A stretch of 64,000 nt of DNA from Enoplosus armatus (Eukaryota; Chordata; Actinopteri; Centrarchiformes; Enoplosidae). Both the position numbers and the translations under genes were made by a program. The notes beneath the pieces are model-generated. The model was given only the letters and a program-made list of their open reading frames with translations, did no database searches and was not told where the DNA came from. Shown one piece after another: positions 15,298 through 29,600 of the stretch (within the stretch, counting starts at the first letter, position 1; every line of letters starts with the position of its first letter). The stretch spans positions 15,498,108 through 15,562,107 of the forward strand of contig NC_092184.1 in assembly GCF_043641665.1 (NCBI RefSeq), given 5' to 3'.

Positions 15298-17575
15298 CTC
15301 TTGGCTTTAATCAGGCATTCAGAACGAAAAGGACTCTCACTGACTCATGAATCCCCCACACAGCTCCTGGCACAGCAGACACATTTCCCCATAAACTCTT
15401 CATGCAGCAGGGTTTATAATGCAATGAATGAGCCACTCAAATAAAAGAATGACTGATTTTTCTACAGCAGAGACTAATAAATATACATGATATGTGTCGC
15501 CATTATTTTGCAACACTAAAGATTTTGTTACGCCATTTCTGAGATCCAGCTAACAATCCTGTGAGCTGTAATTCTGCAGAGAATTCATGACTTATTTGAC
15601 CCACAGCACACGATGGTGCTTGTTAAAGCGCCCCGACACCAGGCTCTTTGACCCAAGTGTGTTTTACTATTTCTTCATAAATATACATGCTTCTTTTTAT
15701 CCTGTTTGCTTGCATTAGCTGCTACCAGTTAGCAAGGCTTTCATTTATTAACGAGGACTCTAGTGACCTTATTAAGGGTACATCAAGAGGAGACATTTCT
15801 AAAACTAGTCTTGTTGCTGCAACCTTGGGCCGGGTGGATGGCTTTATTCCCGCTATGTTGGCAGCGTGCAGTAACTCTGCTGAAGTAGAGAGGACTGGCC
15901 AACAGCACCAAACAGAAATAGCAGCTAGAAACTGGACTCCGGAGGAATTACAGGAGTTTTAAGTGTGAATGGATCAAGATAGAGTGAGTGCGGATTAGTA
16001 AACCAGATGTGGTTGATCAGTATCAACTGAAATGTATTTATGCCTCATTTACATTGTAAACAATTATGAGAAATCTTTTGTTGTAAACTTAAACTTTTGT
16101 TTGTTTACAAAGAAACTCCACAAGGCAGCTTTATAGATTTGCTCAGTCTCTCAGTTTTATCTCTTTGGGCTATAGGATTCAGACCAGGAGGCTGTGTCGT
16201 GCTGTACAGTGACACAGTAACATATGATCCAGAGCGTTCAGTTGGAGTTACAGAGTAATGTGTTTAAAACATAGACTTTATAAAAGAAGTGCCACCGTGA
16301 CGTCACCCATTGGTTTGTGGACTGCCGTTCTGAAGCCTCGAGTTTGGCATTTTGGCCGTCGCCATCTTGGTTGTTTGGAGCCAGAAGTGACTATTTTGGA
16401 CGAGAGGGATCTGAATCACTTGGGCCACCAGGATGCCGCCTTTTACCACTTTCTGCTGTCTTGTAGACTGACAATGAATCAACAGAACAGTGAAAAAAAC
16501 TGCCAGTTTAATGAACAATACAAATAATCATTAGATACATTGTACAGTTGGAAAGCACAGAGTGCTCCTCTGTGTGGGGTTCAGGTGATGTTTTAATTGC
16601 TGTGTGCAGAGACAATGAGATGGACAGTGGCAGCTGCAGCAACCAAACTGCACATTCCCACGATGCCTGAGAGAAAACAAGGTCAACTTGTCACACTGAC
16701 CTGCCAGACACTTTCCCTCACACACACACACACACTGATCCCCAGGGTGCTGGAGCCGAATGCAGGCAGTATCCACTCAACATGCCATCAGAATTAATGA
16801 TTTCCAAAAGGCAGAGGAGACGAAGGATACAAAGAATGTAAATACAGTGAAGAGGATCAGAGCGGACCACACAACAGGGGAGATAGGGAGGGAGTCACAT
16901 CGCTCTCTGATTTCTCCTGGTGATCTGGCGCTATATTCCATTTCAACAGACCACCTGTTGTACAGATCAGTTCGGGCTAGACCTGGCTCTGTTCTCAGCA
17001 CGCCAAACTCCAGTCCATCTTTCAGGGGAGACTCTGCTGGCTCACAACTGTTACAACAGTACGGTATTAAAGCTTTGGATGGGTCTCTAATAAGGTCACT
17101 TCTAACAGCGGCAGTGGTGGTACACTTAAGGTCCGGACTGGACTGCTGGACAAGCATCAAAATCATTTCTGAGCTGTCTCAGACCACAGCTGCGAAGATC
17201 CAACCGCTGCGAGGAGCGGCACAGGTTCACTGACCTGAGGCTAATCCCTCTTTAGTAAGCAGCTCTTTGGTCTTCCCTCAGCAGTTACTCTCCTAAGAGA
17301 GTTCACTCTGTTCCCCTGCCTTTGATAACTACTTGGCAACAAGACAAGATCTTCTCCCCTTCTACTCAAAGTTTCCACACTCAGCTATTTTGATATGCCC
17401 ACACACACACACACATAGGCACATTTTAAATATGTGTTGAATACACGACTTCTGACATCATGTGGGATGCGGTCATCTTCCCATGTCCAAATCCACGACT
17501 CCCATAATATAAAAAAAACAGTAAAATTACTCTCCCATAATCTCACAGATCTATGCCTACTTGCATTTGTACGTC

Positions 17576-17645
<70 letters not shown>

Positions 17646-20600
17646 TGCGTGTGTGTGCGTGTGTGTGAATATCAGTGGGCCATTTCCTCACGCCTGCTCC
17701 CATGGTGGTACAAACGCCCCCTCCATCCTCTTTCCCACGTCCCAGACGACAACATGGTCTTCATATCAGCCACTCTGTGAGCAGGCAGAAATAAAATAAC
17801 ACAAGCTGCCTGGAGGGATGGGAAAGGCCAACAGGGACAGTATTTTTGTACGATGCTGATTGTGACTGTACAGAAGCAGAGAGAGAGAGAGAGAGAGAGA
17901 GAGAGGTCCCATGACATGGCTTCACAAGTATGAGATGTGCGTTGCTTGCTGCTGGCATATTATGGCTAAAGATAGATTGCAGATACACAAACACACACAC
18001 TGAAAGCTTTTTACCCATTGACTCACAGGATAAGGTACTCAGCAGCAGCGCTCTCCTTTTTTGGTCGATGCTGCAAGAGGCAATAATGAATCGCAAAATC
18101 GTTTTTTGTGAACATGTACAGGTGTGAGTTTGTGAATGTGTGTGTGTTTATGTGATAAATAAGTATCTGCACCAAAATCTAAAATGAGCCTTGTTAAAGT
18201 TCCCAATGTTACCAAGACAACTGTCTGATGGCTAAAGGGCAACACACGCCGTCGTTTAGTTTCTTTTTATATAGGCGTGTCTCAAGGCCACCGCTGCTGT
18301 GAGCTTCCATAAAAAACAATAGGCATGAGTGTATTTACACACGTCATACACCATCAGTACATGTTGCCTTTCAGTGTCTCTCATATGCAACATGGCAATC
18401 TGGCATTTTGAAATAAAAACCCTGAAAAAATCTAATGCATTCCTATGTATGGCATATGTCATCGGCGGTCATGCCATATGGGACGGATGGGAAAGAGTCC
18501 CATGTTTACGACTTGCAAACATTCACATAACATGGCGGTTTAATCACCTTGATCAGCGGCATCAGGTGATGTGAGGCGTCCCTTTATTGCATATTATTAA
18601 GCACCAAGTCAGCTATATCAGTGCTTTCATCAAAGATCTGAGATACTATAATATATTACATTAAAAAAGCATTGATACCACTTCATGGAACCAGTAAAGG
18701 CCTCATTAAATTGGTGCTTCAACGTCATGGAAAACTGTAACTGTCAGTATATTTATACGTAACCTCAAGCTGCACTAATAATTACAAAATCCCCTAAAAT
18801 CATCACACAGTTTTAGATGTATACGTCCTCTACCCATCACCATATTCTCCCTAGCTGATATCCCATTGGTTTGTACTTGAATGGATGTGAATCTCTCACT
18901 GTGTCCAGCCATAACATCCTGTTTTAATGAGTAGTGAATCACATAAAAGACACCATTTAAGGCTGCTTTAGACACTGACTGCACAAGTTCAAATCCACTG
19001 TACAGTGGAAGAGGATTCACGGGTAAAAAGTAAAATGGTAACTTGTGTAAACTGCCCAAAGAAATTTGTTCTTAATCACACTAACGTCATCTCAAGTTTT
19101 TGCAAAAAGCAGCATTAGTGTCATCATCTCTTGCTCATATGATCTACTTGCCAAAAGCTTTGCCTATTAATTTATCACAGGACATCTAAAAAGATCAATT
19201 TAAAATATCTCACATGTTGTGATCTGAGGTCCCGGGTGACGGAGCGATGAAAACAATGATCTCTTTTGATTGCATCAGCTGTTTCTACTTGGAGAGGGTG
19301 GATTAACATGAAATGAATGAAACTGAATCAAATCATATCAGACCACTTTCTACTGAATGTCTGGAATGACCTAGATAAAAAAAATATCTCAGAAATCACA
19401 GTTTCATTAGAGGAGAAAAAGCTTGAAGAAAAGATAATTCAGTGGAAAAATAAAACTGATGCATAACTGAAGCTTTAAGATACACTTTAAGATACACTCC
19501 TCGATATGACAGAAAGAGACTATAAATATAGGCCATAATAATCCCATAGACAAACACTGAAGCCAGAGAGAAGAGCAAACCATAAAAGTTAACTACCAGC
19601 AGTGATCTACTGTAACTAAACACTGTGAAGCCACAGCAAACACATCTGCTCTGCGGAGTCAGCGGCACAGCGGTCCGACGGGCTGCATTAGGTTAAAAGG
19701 ATCCTAATGTCCATTAGATCAGTGCAGAGCATTGTTTCAGGAAAACAACATCCATTATTAAGCAGAGTGTTGAACTATCAGAGAATAGACAGAGATCCTG
19801 ACAGGTCTCCACTTGTGCCAGTGCAGCTCCCAGAGGACAACTTCAGATCCAAGGATCAGAGTCCGAGCAGCTCACGCTTTGTACTTCTAGAGCTCAAATC
19901 TCCGATAGTTTGATAGTTCTCTTTCTAGCACCCATCTACGGTGGCCCTGAGAGCTCAACACACTGCTGCAACTTAAGAAAACATCTTCAACAATTTGAGT
20001 CATCACATAGGCAGCATAATGAAATGTGCTGCAGATTTAGACAACACAACCAAATACAGAAATGCACTTCAGCTGAGAACCCGTCGTCTCAAACAGCTTC
20101 TGACGTTGAGTGATGGGCTCCTACATGAACACATGATTCTCCGGCAAACAGTTTTGGTTCATTTTGTTTTTTTCACAAGAGATTTCTTTTTTATCTGTGC
20201 TTTTCTCAGTAGTTTGAAGTGGGCGGGACTCAGTTGGACAGAGATGAGTCACGTACCTCTGAGCACTAATCAGGGTTTTAGCAAAACCTGATGACAGTTG
20301 TGGGGTTGTTTGCTTATGTTGCCAGAAACTATCAATCAAACCACACCCACATGCTCATGATGCAGCAGATCAGCTTAATGTTTTCACTGTTCATCTCTGA
20401 ATAAATAATACCTGAGGATGTAGACCTGAGCCTGTATCATGTCAAGTAAGTAGGCTAACTTCATGAGCCACAAACGGTGACAACTTGTATGTGCAGGCAT
20501 GTTCATCAGTCTTTAGTGTCCCCTGGAAACGTTTTGAAACTCCACTTTGGTTGTGTTGTGTGAATTTGCAGTGCATTTTGTTGTGTTGGATAAATGCTGT

Positions 20601-23600
20601 CAAATTGTCTGTGTTTTATGTCTTTGTGTTTTATTTCTAAATGTTGCTTGAGCTGCTTGTATTCTCGTTGATCCTGGGATCTGAAGTTGTCCAAAGCAGA
20701 TATCCACAAAATAAAGTCCACATTTAAGGTCATGTCTTGGACCTGCCAACCCACCACAGACTAAATCATCCCACCTTAACTGCACCCTCTAGCCATATTT
20801 CTTTGGTCACATCCCACAAAAGGAGGCACAGGAGGACAGATGATGGGTTTATTAGTAATATCACTTGACAATAGGCCAGCAGCTAGCCCTGTGCAGTAAT
20901 TAGCCACGGTTCCTGGTAAACGAGCAGCACTGGAGTCTCATCTCTGTCACACTAAAAAGCAAAAGAGACTGGAGGGCAAAAGGAAGAGGCCCCCTCGGCC
21001 GAGCGGCAAGAGCTTTTTCTCACATTGGTAATACTTAACAGCGGGACAGAGAGGGCTCTGTGTGTGTTTGACCTCAGAGCAGAGACAAGAGGCGAAGACG
21101 CACATAAGTCACAACGTCCGAATGAAAAAGAGACAACCTCTCCACCAGAAATCCAAGTGTGGCAGTCAGTGATGGATGAGACGATTCTGCATTCCTCTGC
21201 TGCCACTGCTGCTAATCAATGATCTTTATTCACACCAACGAAATCAGCTTTTATAGGACCTCTACATTATATAATAATTCTTATAATATTATCTAACAGC
21301 ACTTCAAATGTCTATGTAGTGTTTTGACCACCAAAGTAAGTTTGAAGTTGCCCTCTCTGCTCTGGTTTCAAACCAACCTTCAGTTTCCCGTCACAAATCT
21401 AAAGCACATGCCTGGTTTTTCTCAATGCTATAAACTGTTCTCACTAGACTGTATATCACGCTGGATAAAATCAATCACACAGCGAGGTTCTCACTACTTT
21501 ACTCCTGCAACAGCTTTGCAGGTATGCCTCATGCCAAAGTCTGGAAACCACATCTCCCACATCTCTGTGTTTGGAAAATTCAAGCCTGTCTTCTTCTTAC
21601 CATCTTATCAGTGTCAGATACCATTTCGTCAGGTACCTGCTTTGTTCTAACATCTTGTATTCTGCTGCATTAATGTCTTATTGATGCTTTCCAGGATCAC
21701 AGATTTGCAGGCTGGATGTCCTGCAGCTCTGCGGATGCTCATGTTAAAAGCTTCTTTCCTTTGACAAAATTTTAAGAGATAAAAATCTGAGAGACTTCTT
21801 CATTTCTTTTAAGCCGTCTTAGTGGCCGGCGACTCTGTCACATAAATTCCCGCATCCTCAATCTTTCGTGTCTCTCTTGCTCTACATGTCTGCCTACTTT
21901 TGGACCTTTTTCTATCAAATATAAAAAGACGAAAATAATGTAGGTATGTATCAATTATTACGTGGTAGAAGAGCTACTGGAGTTAATAGTCTTTAAGAGT
22001 TCATAGTCATTCTGGTACATTAAGAGCAAAGAGGTATTGACTGTGCAACGCTCAGTATTATTAGAGCTAAATTTAATAGTCTGAGGCAAACAATGCCAGC
22101 TCTCATCATCCTCGTCTATGAAGACAGATCCGGAGAGGAGACACTGTACGTACAACCACATTTGTATTTAAGGCATTAAAGCTGTTTTCAGGATGATTTA
22201 TGCACAAATTTAAACCATTTCCTTCTCAGGTTTCAGGTTATTCACGGTGGAGTAGTAACTTAAGACAGAAATATGAGTCACACACTCTCCAGTGGTCAAA
22301 CTTGTTAAATAAATGTAGTTTTTACTAACAAAACAAGCTCATTATAAACACTTTATTTAGTCAAATGGAGACACAACAGAGTGGTGTTTGTTTGTTTGTT
22401 TGTTTGTCATGAGTTTTGTGGTTTCAATGAACATAAATTACTTGATTTACTTACAAATTAAGCAAAGTGGGAGTTTTGCAAGGTCAGTGAAGTTAATGAA
22501 TATTTGCCTGGATGTATTTTATAACAAACATATGGCCCATATATCACACACCCCATATCCCATCTGACAGTGTGAATGGTGTCGATTTCAACATTTTGGT
22601 AAAACTCCACGCCCCTGCGACGCCTAAGAATGATCACTATTTCTTAAAGCCAAACCACCATGTAGAAACCATCATTTTGACATCGGAGTCAGTGTGACTG
22701 ACAGGAAGGAACAGCTGGCTCATCTGGGGGCCACTAAACAACAATTGAACCAGAGTGAGGGGGAGGAAAAAAAAGTGATCGGAGCATTTCCAAGAAAAAA
22801 ATACCAGATCTCAAACGTTTGTCCCTTATAGACTGAATCTTACGATCTAAATGTTAACTAATCCGTCGTAGCTGTAACTGTACATAGATTCATGTACCGT
22901 AGAAATTCACTTGTGACATTGTAATTTGATATGCAGTCAGAAGAAATGCCACTTATATGGTTTGTGCTCTTGGTTGCTCTTGGTGGTAAACGGCCAACCA
23001 GCATAATTTTACAAAATTGCAGCTTTAACACGCAGTGAGGCTTTAGGCTGCCTGTTTATCTGAGTATCTCTATCTACCTAAGTGAAACTGTACGTTTATC
23101 TGTATGCTATATGATTTTGACAGCCCAGTGTATCTAGGAATTACTGTACAACCATATTGGACCCCACAATTCACGTCCAATGCCAACGTTCAGTGCAAAT
23201 GCAGGAAGTACTATTGATTTGGATAAAACGTAAGTGAAACAACACAGAAAGATCAGAGGAGTCATTGAATATCTGCTCAGGTAACCTGAAAAGTTACTTT
23301 TCTGTAACTACAACTGTTAAAGCTTCTGATTATATTCTTGTAACACAACCGGACTGAGTGAAAACGAAGGCAGTTAATTTCATTTCATTTAAAAAGTCGC
23401 GACAAAAAGCTGCTCCCTCCTGTGGGCTGACCCATTAACACCAGTAACAGAGTAGCTGTCTCAACACTTAATTAACAACTTAATCCTCTATACGCTTAAT
23501 TATTGATAGAATAGAACAATCACCGCCCTTCCCCTGTGATCAGAACTGCAACTTCCTCTTCTTCACATCTATTCTTGGACAAACAGCTGATCTGTCCAGT

Positions 23601-26600
23601 TTCAGAGGTTATAAAAAAGTGATACAAACCTCTGAGGCCAAACACAAACTGCCATTATTACTTTTGTGTATCAAAGTGAGCCAGAAAGACATACCAAAAA
23701 TCCAGACGGCATACTTGTGGGGAAGAAAAACACAAAGTTGCAAGCATATTTTTCCACAGTTTGCACTGCTGTAAGATTTCAACGAGAAATTAAATATTGG
23801 CACAAATCATGTCATTTTAAGACTTATTCATTTAGTTTTCGACCTGACACTAGCACACTGGTTGCCTGCACCTCTTCATCACGTCTTACATAATCACATA
23901 AGTCTCCTCAGTGGCCTTCTATGTAATATTGATGTTTTTGGCTGATGAGAGTTTTCTTAATTTGTCTAACCAAAAAAAGCCCACAGGAGGTGTAGAGTTT
24001 ATTTCAGGGCTGATACAACATTGTGCAGTTTGGTTTGTTGTTTCAACAGTGACCCAAGTTTAACTTAGCAAGCCGTCCCACAGAGTAGAGTTACATTTAT
24101 TACAGTGACCTCGCTGCACTCTTGTGTGCAGATGATCAGGAAGGATGAAAGAACAACTATTCATATTAGATTTACAACAGGACAAGAAGTGATGATAAAG
24201 CTAAGTATAAGGCAAGTTGGATGATGATGAAATACATTAATTCAGTTCAATCCATATTCAGAGGTGTGGCATCACACAGTGTTGAACCATGAGCACTTTG
24301 TGGTTTAGTTCCTTGCTCAAGCAGTTTGATAGAGACAGCATATCAGCTTTCTACCACTTGCCAGCTTCATAAAACCACCTTTCCGTGACTTTTAAATGAT
24401 TTCCAAATGGGGGGATCACATAAAAACCTGTGAATTGTGCTCTTAATACAACATGTCAGAGAGAGAAGAGGCCTACATCCTGCTTTCCTACAGAGTGCAC
24501 AAGGTTCAAACCTGAGCACCCGTAGATGCAACAAAACCCTTCATCCGTTTTTTTTTTCATTGTCTTTGACCCGAGTGGCTTTGAAAGCACCACACTGACC
24601 TCTTGACCTCTCGCACTGCAATAAAAAAAAGGTCTGAGGTCACTAGAAGAAGTTAACAGGATAGCTGGTCATTCTGGGGAATTTTCCTGCTTTCCCAGAT
24701 AAACAAGAGAGGCTTTTAATGTGATTTATGCCCCAGTTCACACATTGGTTTAACAGTGAGCTTGTCCTTTTTTGGCTCAATTTCTGGTTGTCTAAGGTAT
24801 CAGGCAGCAGCTCCTGTCAAAGTCAAGTCAAATCCTATAAATGACATCATATCAATTACATAATTTTTCAGGAAAATGCATATTTGTAGATGTACTAATC
24901 TGCCATGACTGTGGCTGCGGCCAACAGGACGTAGATAAAAATAGATAACATCTCATTTATTTATTATTAATGAAACTAGCGACTTCATAAATACTTACAG
25001 CTTGCCCACAGAGATTACTTGTCGCAGGTCGTGCATTAAAGATAACATACTGTAGCAGCCTCACCACGATCCAAATTACTACTCAAAACTACTCGTTTCA
25101 GCAGTTAACAGTCAAGGGTGTCTCCGACTTGTTGGAGAAGTAAAGTGACATTTATTCTAAGGTTTCCATTTAAAGAGTCTAATATTCCAAAAAATGTCTT
25201 GGCCTCATGGAAAACACACCATTCCTCGTAAAACAATAATAGGAGTTTAATGTGTGTTACCATACCAATAATACCAATTAATGTGAGGTCAGGAGCGGGA
25301 TCCTCCTAAACCTTGAAGACAAACATTTTGGTGATTTAATCACTTCAATATAACCTTTTCTCACACCTTATTCACATTTTGTGGGCAACTGAATTTGGGC
25401 TACTCAGGTCTGCAGCTGGGATGGTGTTATGTTTATAGAGGTGTGAGCTACCATAATGATGGCAGAACAGTAACACCGACTGCATATCAACATTCCTCTC
25501 ACAAATAAATACGCCGTTAATTAAATACTTGCACACATGTAATGTATAAGTTAAAGTGAATTGAGACAGTCAGGCACGACACTTTGTTGCTGTCACCAGC
25601 AGTGAAACAGTAACCCTGCTTTAACAAAAATAACACATGATGACAACTGGTCATTAAGTAGAGGCTGACCTGAGTGGGCTCGTGTTTTGTGTTTGTGTTT
25701 ATATGAGCCTTTGAGTCTGGAGGTCCCTGAGAGTGTGAGGGTAGCAGGTACATGCAGCTGTCCGTCTGATCAGGGAACTTCAAAGCAGCAGTGAGGGGTA
25801 ACAGTCAGAGGACAACTGGCTCTTCAGATGCTGTGTTAACTAAAGGTGATCTCTAAACTGCCTGATATGAATGGACTATCCGCGCAAATATAGAGCACTA
25901 CATCAAGAGCACACTAAAGCTGTCCAATGTGTGTTGAGGCCCTTCAATATGACTTACAGATGAAATGCCTCACTGCACATCTGCAGACAAGGCCGATACT
26001 GTGTCTGTTGGGCATCACTGATGGTGTGTTTCTTATAAAACGGTGTTGAAAAATGTTGCAAGAAGCATTGAAACTGGACAAATCAGGACAATCTGTATTT
26101 TCTGAAGGCAGTTATTTAGTGGCAATTGCAAAAAATCACTTTCATTGCACATGCTTTCCCCTTTAAAGCCAACATGTCCACAACAAAAGATTTTCTTTGG
26201 ATGAAAAACGTGGACAAAAGTGTTTTATTTTCTCCTGTTCTGATAGGAATATTAACTTCCTTCCTTCCTTTTACACAGTAAACAAGTGTTAGGCCACTCG
26301 CTTTGGCAACAAAAAGTGTTGATATTAAGATATCATTCAACAAGGCTCGGCTGCAGATTGTTTCTTTGCTTGAGCTACATTATACAAACAATCATTTGCT
26401 GCTACTCAGTGGACGCACACAAAATGGCCCCGATGATAACAGCACCAAGTCCTGGGAGTTTTCTCCACCAGTAACAGCCCCCCACACCGTCTCTCTCATC
26501 ACTGGTCTGCTATATTGACCCAGGTAATGGTGATAATGGATGTTATTCACATCAATAGGAAGATCAAACAGTAAAAGGAAACCTTTTGCTTCTACAATCC

Positions 26601-29600
26601 ATGCTCCCAAGTGCAAAGCTTCAACCCATTATATGGCTCAGCAGGGAGACGGCGGATCAAAATGCTTCTGTTTCCATAAAAAAAACACCTGAAAACAAAT
26701 GCAGCTTTTCTTCTGCTTTCATGGTCTAACATGCAGAAATCCATTGACTAATTAGTAAAGTGTGTGTTGTCATTTTCCTCAAATTACACACAAAACCTCA
26801 CAGTACCAACAACAAAAGGTATTGAGGATTCATTCAAGCCCAAGAGCTCTTACCGGACAACGACGGGAAATTAGCACGTGAGCCAGAGAGAGAGAAGAGC
26901 AGCACAGTCGACCTACAGCAGATAAGCAGGTTGCGACAGGAGAGCGGGGTCAAAAAAGAAAAACACACCACAAACACTAACAAATCGATTACAGACACAT
27001 GTTATCGTGTACTCTTATCAACAAATCAGTCAGGAAATATCTCCTCCATGGCACCTTCATACACAAAACTATTTATGACATGAAAAATGAACTGAGTCTG
27101 GTGTGACTTTTTACACCTGATATTTAATGGTGAATTGTTAAATATCTTTGTGACAGATGATAATGATTCTAATTCTGAGGGCTAGACATCGCTGCCAATA
27201 TCTAATATGAGTTTACGGCACTACTACAGAATCACAGTAATAATCTCACAGTAATCTTTTAAAGCCAGCCTATGGAAGTTTTGCAGAACAGCAACAGCTG
27301 TGGCCACAAGTGGAAATTACTGTACTGATTACTGGATAATGACACACTTAATGTCTGTAGCTTATTCTAAGACAGTCACTTGATGTCATCTTTGGCCAGC
27401 CTGACTGAGAGCAGGTCAAACCAGACCATAAGCAGGAAACAACTATGTCTTTTAGTGAGGCTCCATTTACATATTTACATCATTTAGTGACTTGTGTTAC
27501 CGTAACCCTTTTAATGCTATAACAGAGACAGGTTTCAACACCAGTGTTGACTAATTCACACCAGCAGCATGTTTGCTTTGGTTTCACAGGGTTTTACTAC
27601 TTCCAGCAGTCTGAGGCCTTTAAAAGTAAAACGGACAAAGATACACTCAAAACCTCACTGCCGTGTTTAAGAACAATTGTCAAGATTTATGTAAAGGATA
27701 TCCTGTTGTTTTCAGATCTATTGTCCTTCACCTTGCTATTAAATTCCACTCTGCTTTAACTTTCTGTGGCACAAGACTGATATTCTCTAGCCTCAGTACG
27801 GTTTCCTCTCCAGGTTTCACTGGTGATCTGGATTATGTTTCACTAATCCTAACAACCGTAAATTCACCAAAACAATTTTAGACATCTCCAGACCGATGTT
27901 GCGCCGTCACGGCCCATATCAAAAACAGTGGTGGACAGGTCCTTTTCTGTGTGGTGTCCTCAGGAGTCTGTTGCATGGGAACACATAAACACAGTGCTTG
28001 AGCAGCTCAAGGCTTTATTTCAGGAGAGAGATAAGACACCATGTGCCTGTAACAAACTTTCTCCACACAAGGACCTGAAAGTGAGTGCAAAATGACTCTC
28101 TACAATTGAAGAAATGTTGGTATAGACATTAGTAAAATAGTTGAAGAAGATCCAAGACCTCCAAACTCCACCATTTTCTAACAATGTCCAACGTGCTCCA
28201 CAAACAGCTGCTCATATGTGTGGAAATGAAACAGCCACAGTCCTGCTGTGGTTATGTGCTGGAAGAGAGGTCTGAATTTAGGGACTTCCATTTCAAACCC
28301 GCTCTGCTCTGCTGATCCTCAGCCAGATTACTGGGCCTCAATTTTCTATGCTGCGGTCGAGACACAACAAGGACATTTATTGTCTGTCACCAGCTCACTT
28401 CTTCTGAAGAGCAGCAGTTGTTTTGAGCACATGAAACCGAAGCTCAGCGCCTCGGCCACAGCAGAAAGTGATGACCTTTTAAATGAGGTCCAATGTGGCT
28501 GCTCTTTGGCCCGGCTTGATTAGCAGATGTCACAGGAAGTGAATAGTATCCTTATCAAGGGTCACCACTACCGTCCGCCAGCATGTCTGTCTTTCCTCTG
28601 ATGTCATCGGGGAGCTGGAGCTGGAGATCTGGCGCAGACACATTTGCACTAATTCGTGCTCCATGTTCACATACATGTGAACGTATTCAAGCAGAGCGTC
28701 TCTGCAGATCCAGCAGGCCTGAGTGGGTGTTACCCAACATCATCAAATAACCATTAAAGACTGACCACAACCTCACTGCAACAGCTATTTTCTAACAGTG
28801 AACTAGTGATCTGGTGTGACGTTTGCCTAAAACAAATTACATCTATTCAATTAAGCATTTTTTAATTGACAAAAAGTGTCTCTGTGTCACTTTTGATCCT
28901 TGGTTAAGTAATTTTTCATTCATTTTTTTGTCTTATATGACAGTAAACTAATGCTGGTCGAGCAAAAGAAATATATATACATAAATTTGACTGTGGGCAA
29001 TTGTGATTTGTGTATTTCTTGGCATTATACTTAGACTGAACTACTCTCAAATTAATAGTCAAAATAATCATTATTTGCAACACTAAAATTGATTGGCTGT
29101 CGCTCTGTCTGTATTGTTGACAGGTGGAAAAGATTCACTTGATTGACAGAAATCCAACACAGCTCCACAGAGAAGATCTAATGCCACATAAATATCTTCA
29201 AACAGCTCTGTGTTAAGACAATGTAATACAAGGAATGGCAGGGTTGATATGAATTGGAGGTGAAAGGGACCAGCACAAACGTGAAGAAAGCCAGAGAAGG
29301 AGAAGTACAGGAAGTGGACTCGATAAGAGCAGAGAGATCACGGACAATGATCAGGCTGAACTTAAACAGGGGATCAGCACAACACAGGGACGAGGGAGGG
29401 AAAGGTTCATGTGGTCGAGGACAAACGATAAGGAAAGGTGAAGACGTGGGGAGAGTCAGAGGGCAAGAGAGGAGGGAAGTCAGGCTCACAAAGAGGAAGG
29501 GTTGGGGAGGAGGCTGGGGGGGTACACATTGACCTGCCTTGTTTAAACAAACAAGTAAAAGGCACACCACCACAAAATGAAAAGTCCTTTTAAAATGAAG

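Noticed and set aside
16258..16518. Overlapping frames on both strands (89 and 71 codons)
   Set aside because: They lie in a dispersed repeat and have no protein-family resemblance.
17434..17799. 121-codon frame rich in Cys-Val
   Set aside because: It is a translation of the TG microsatellite, not a gene.
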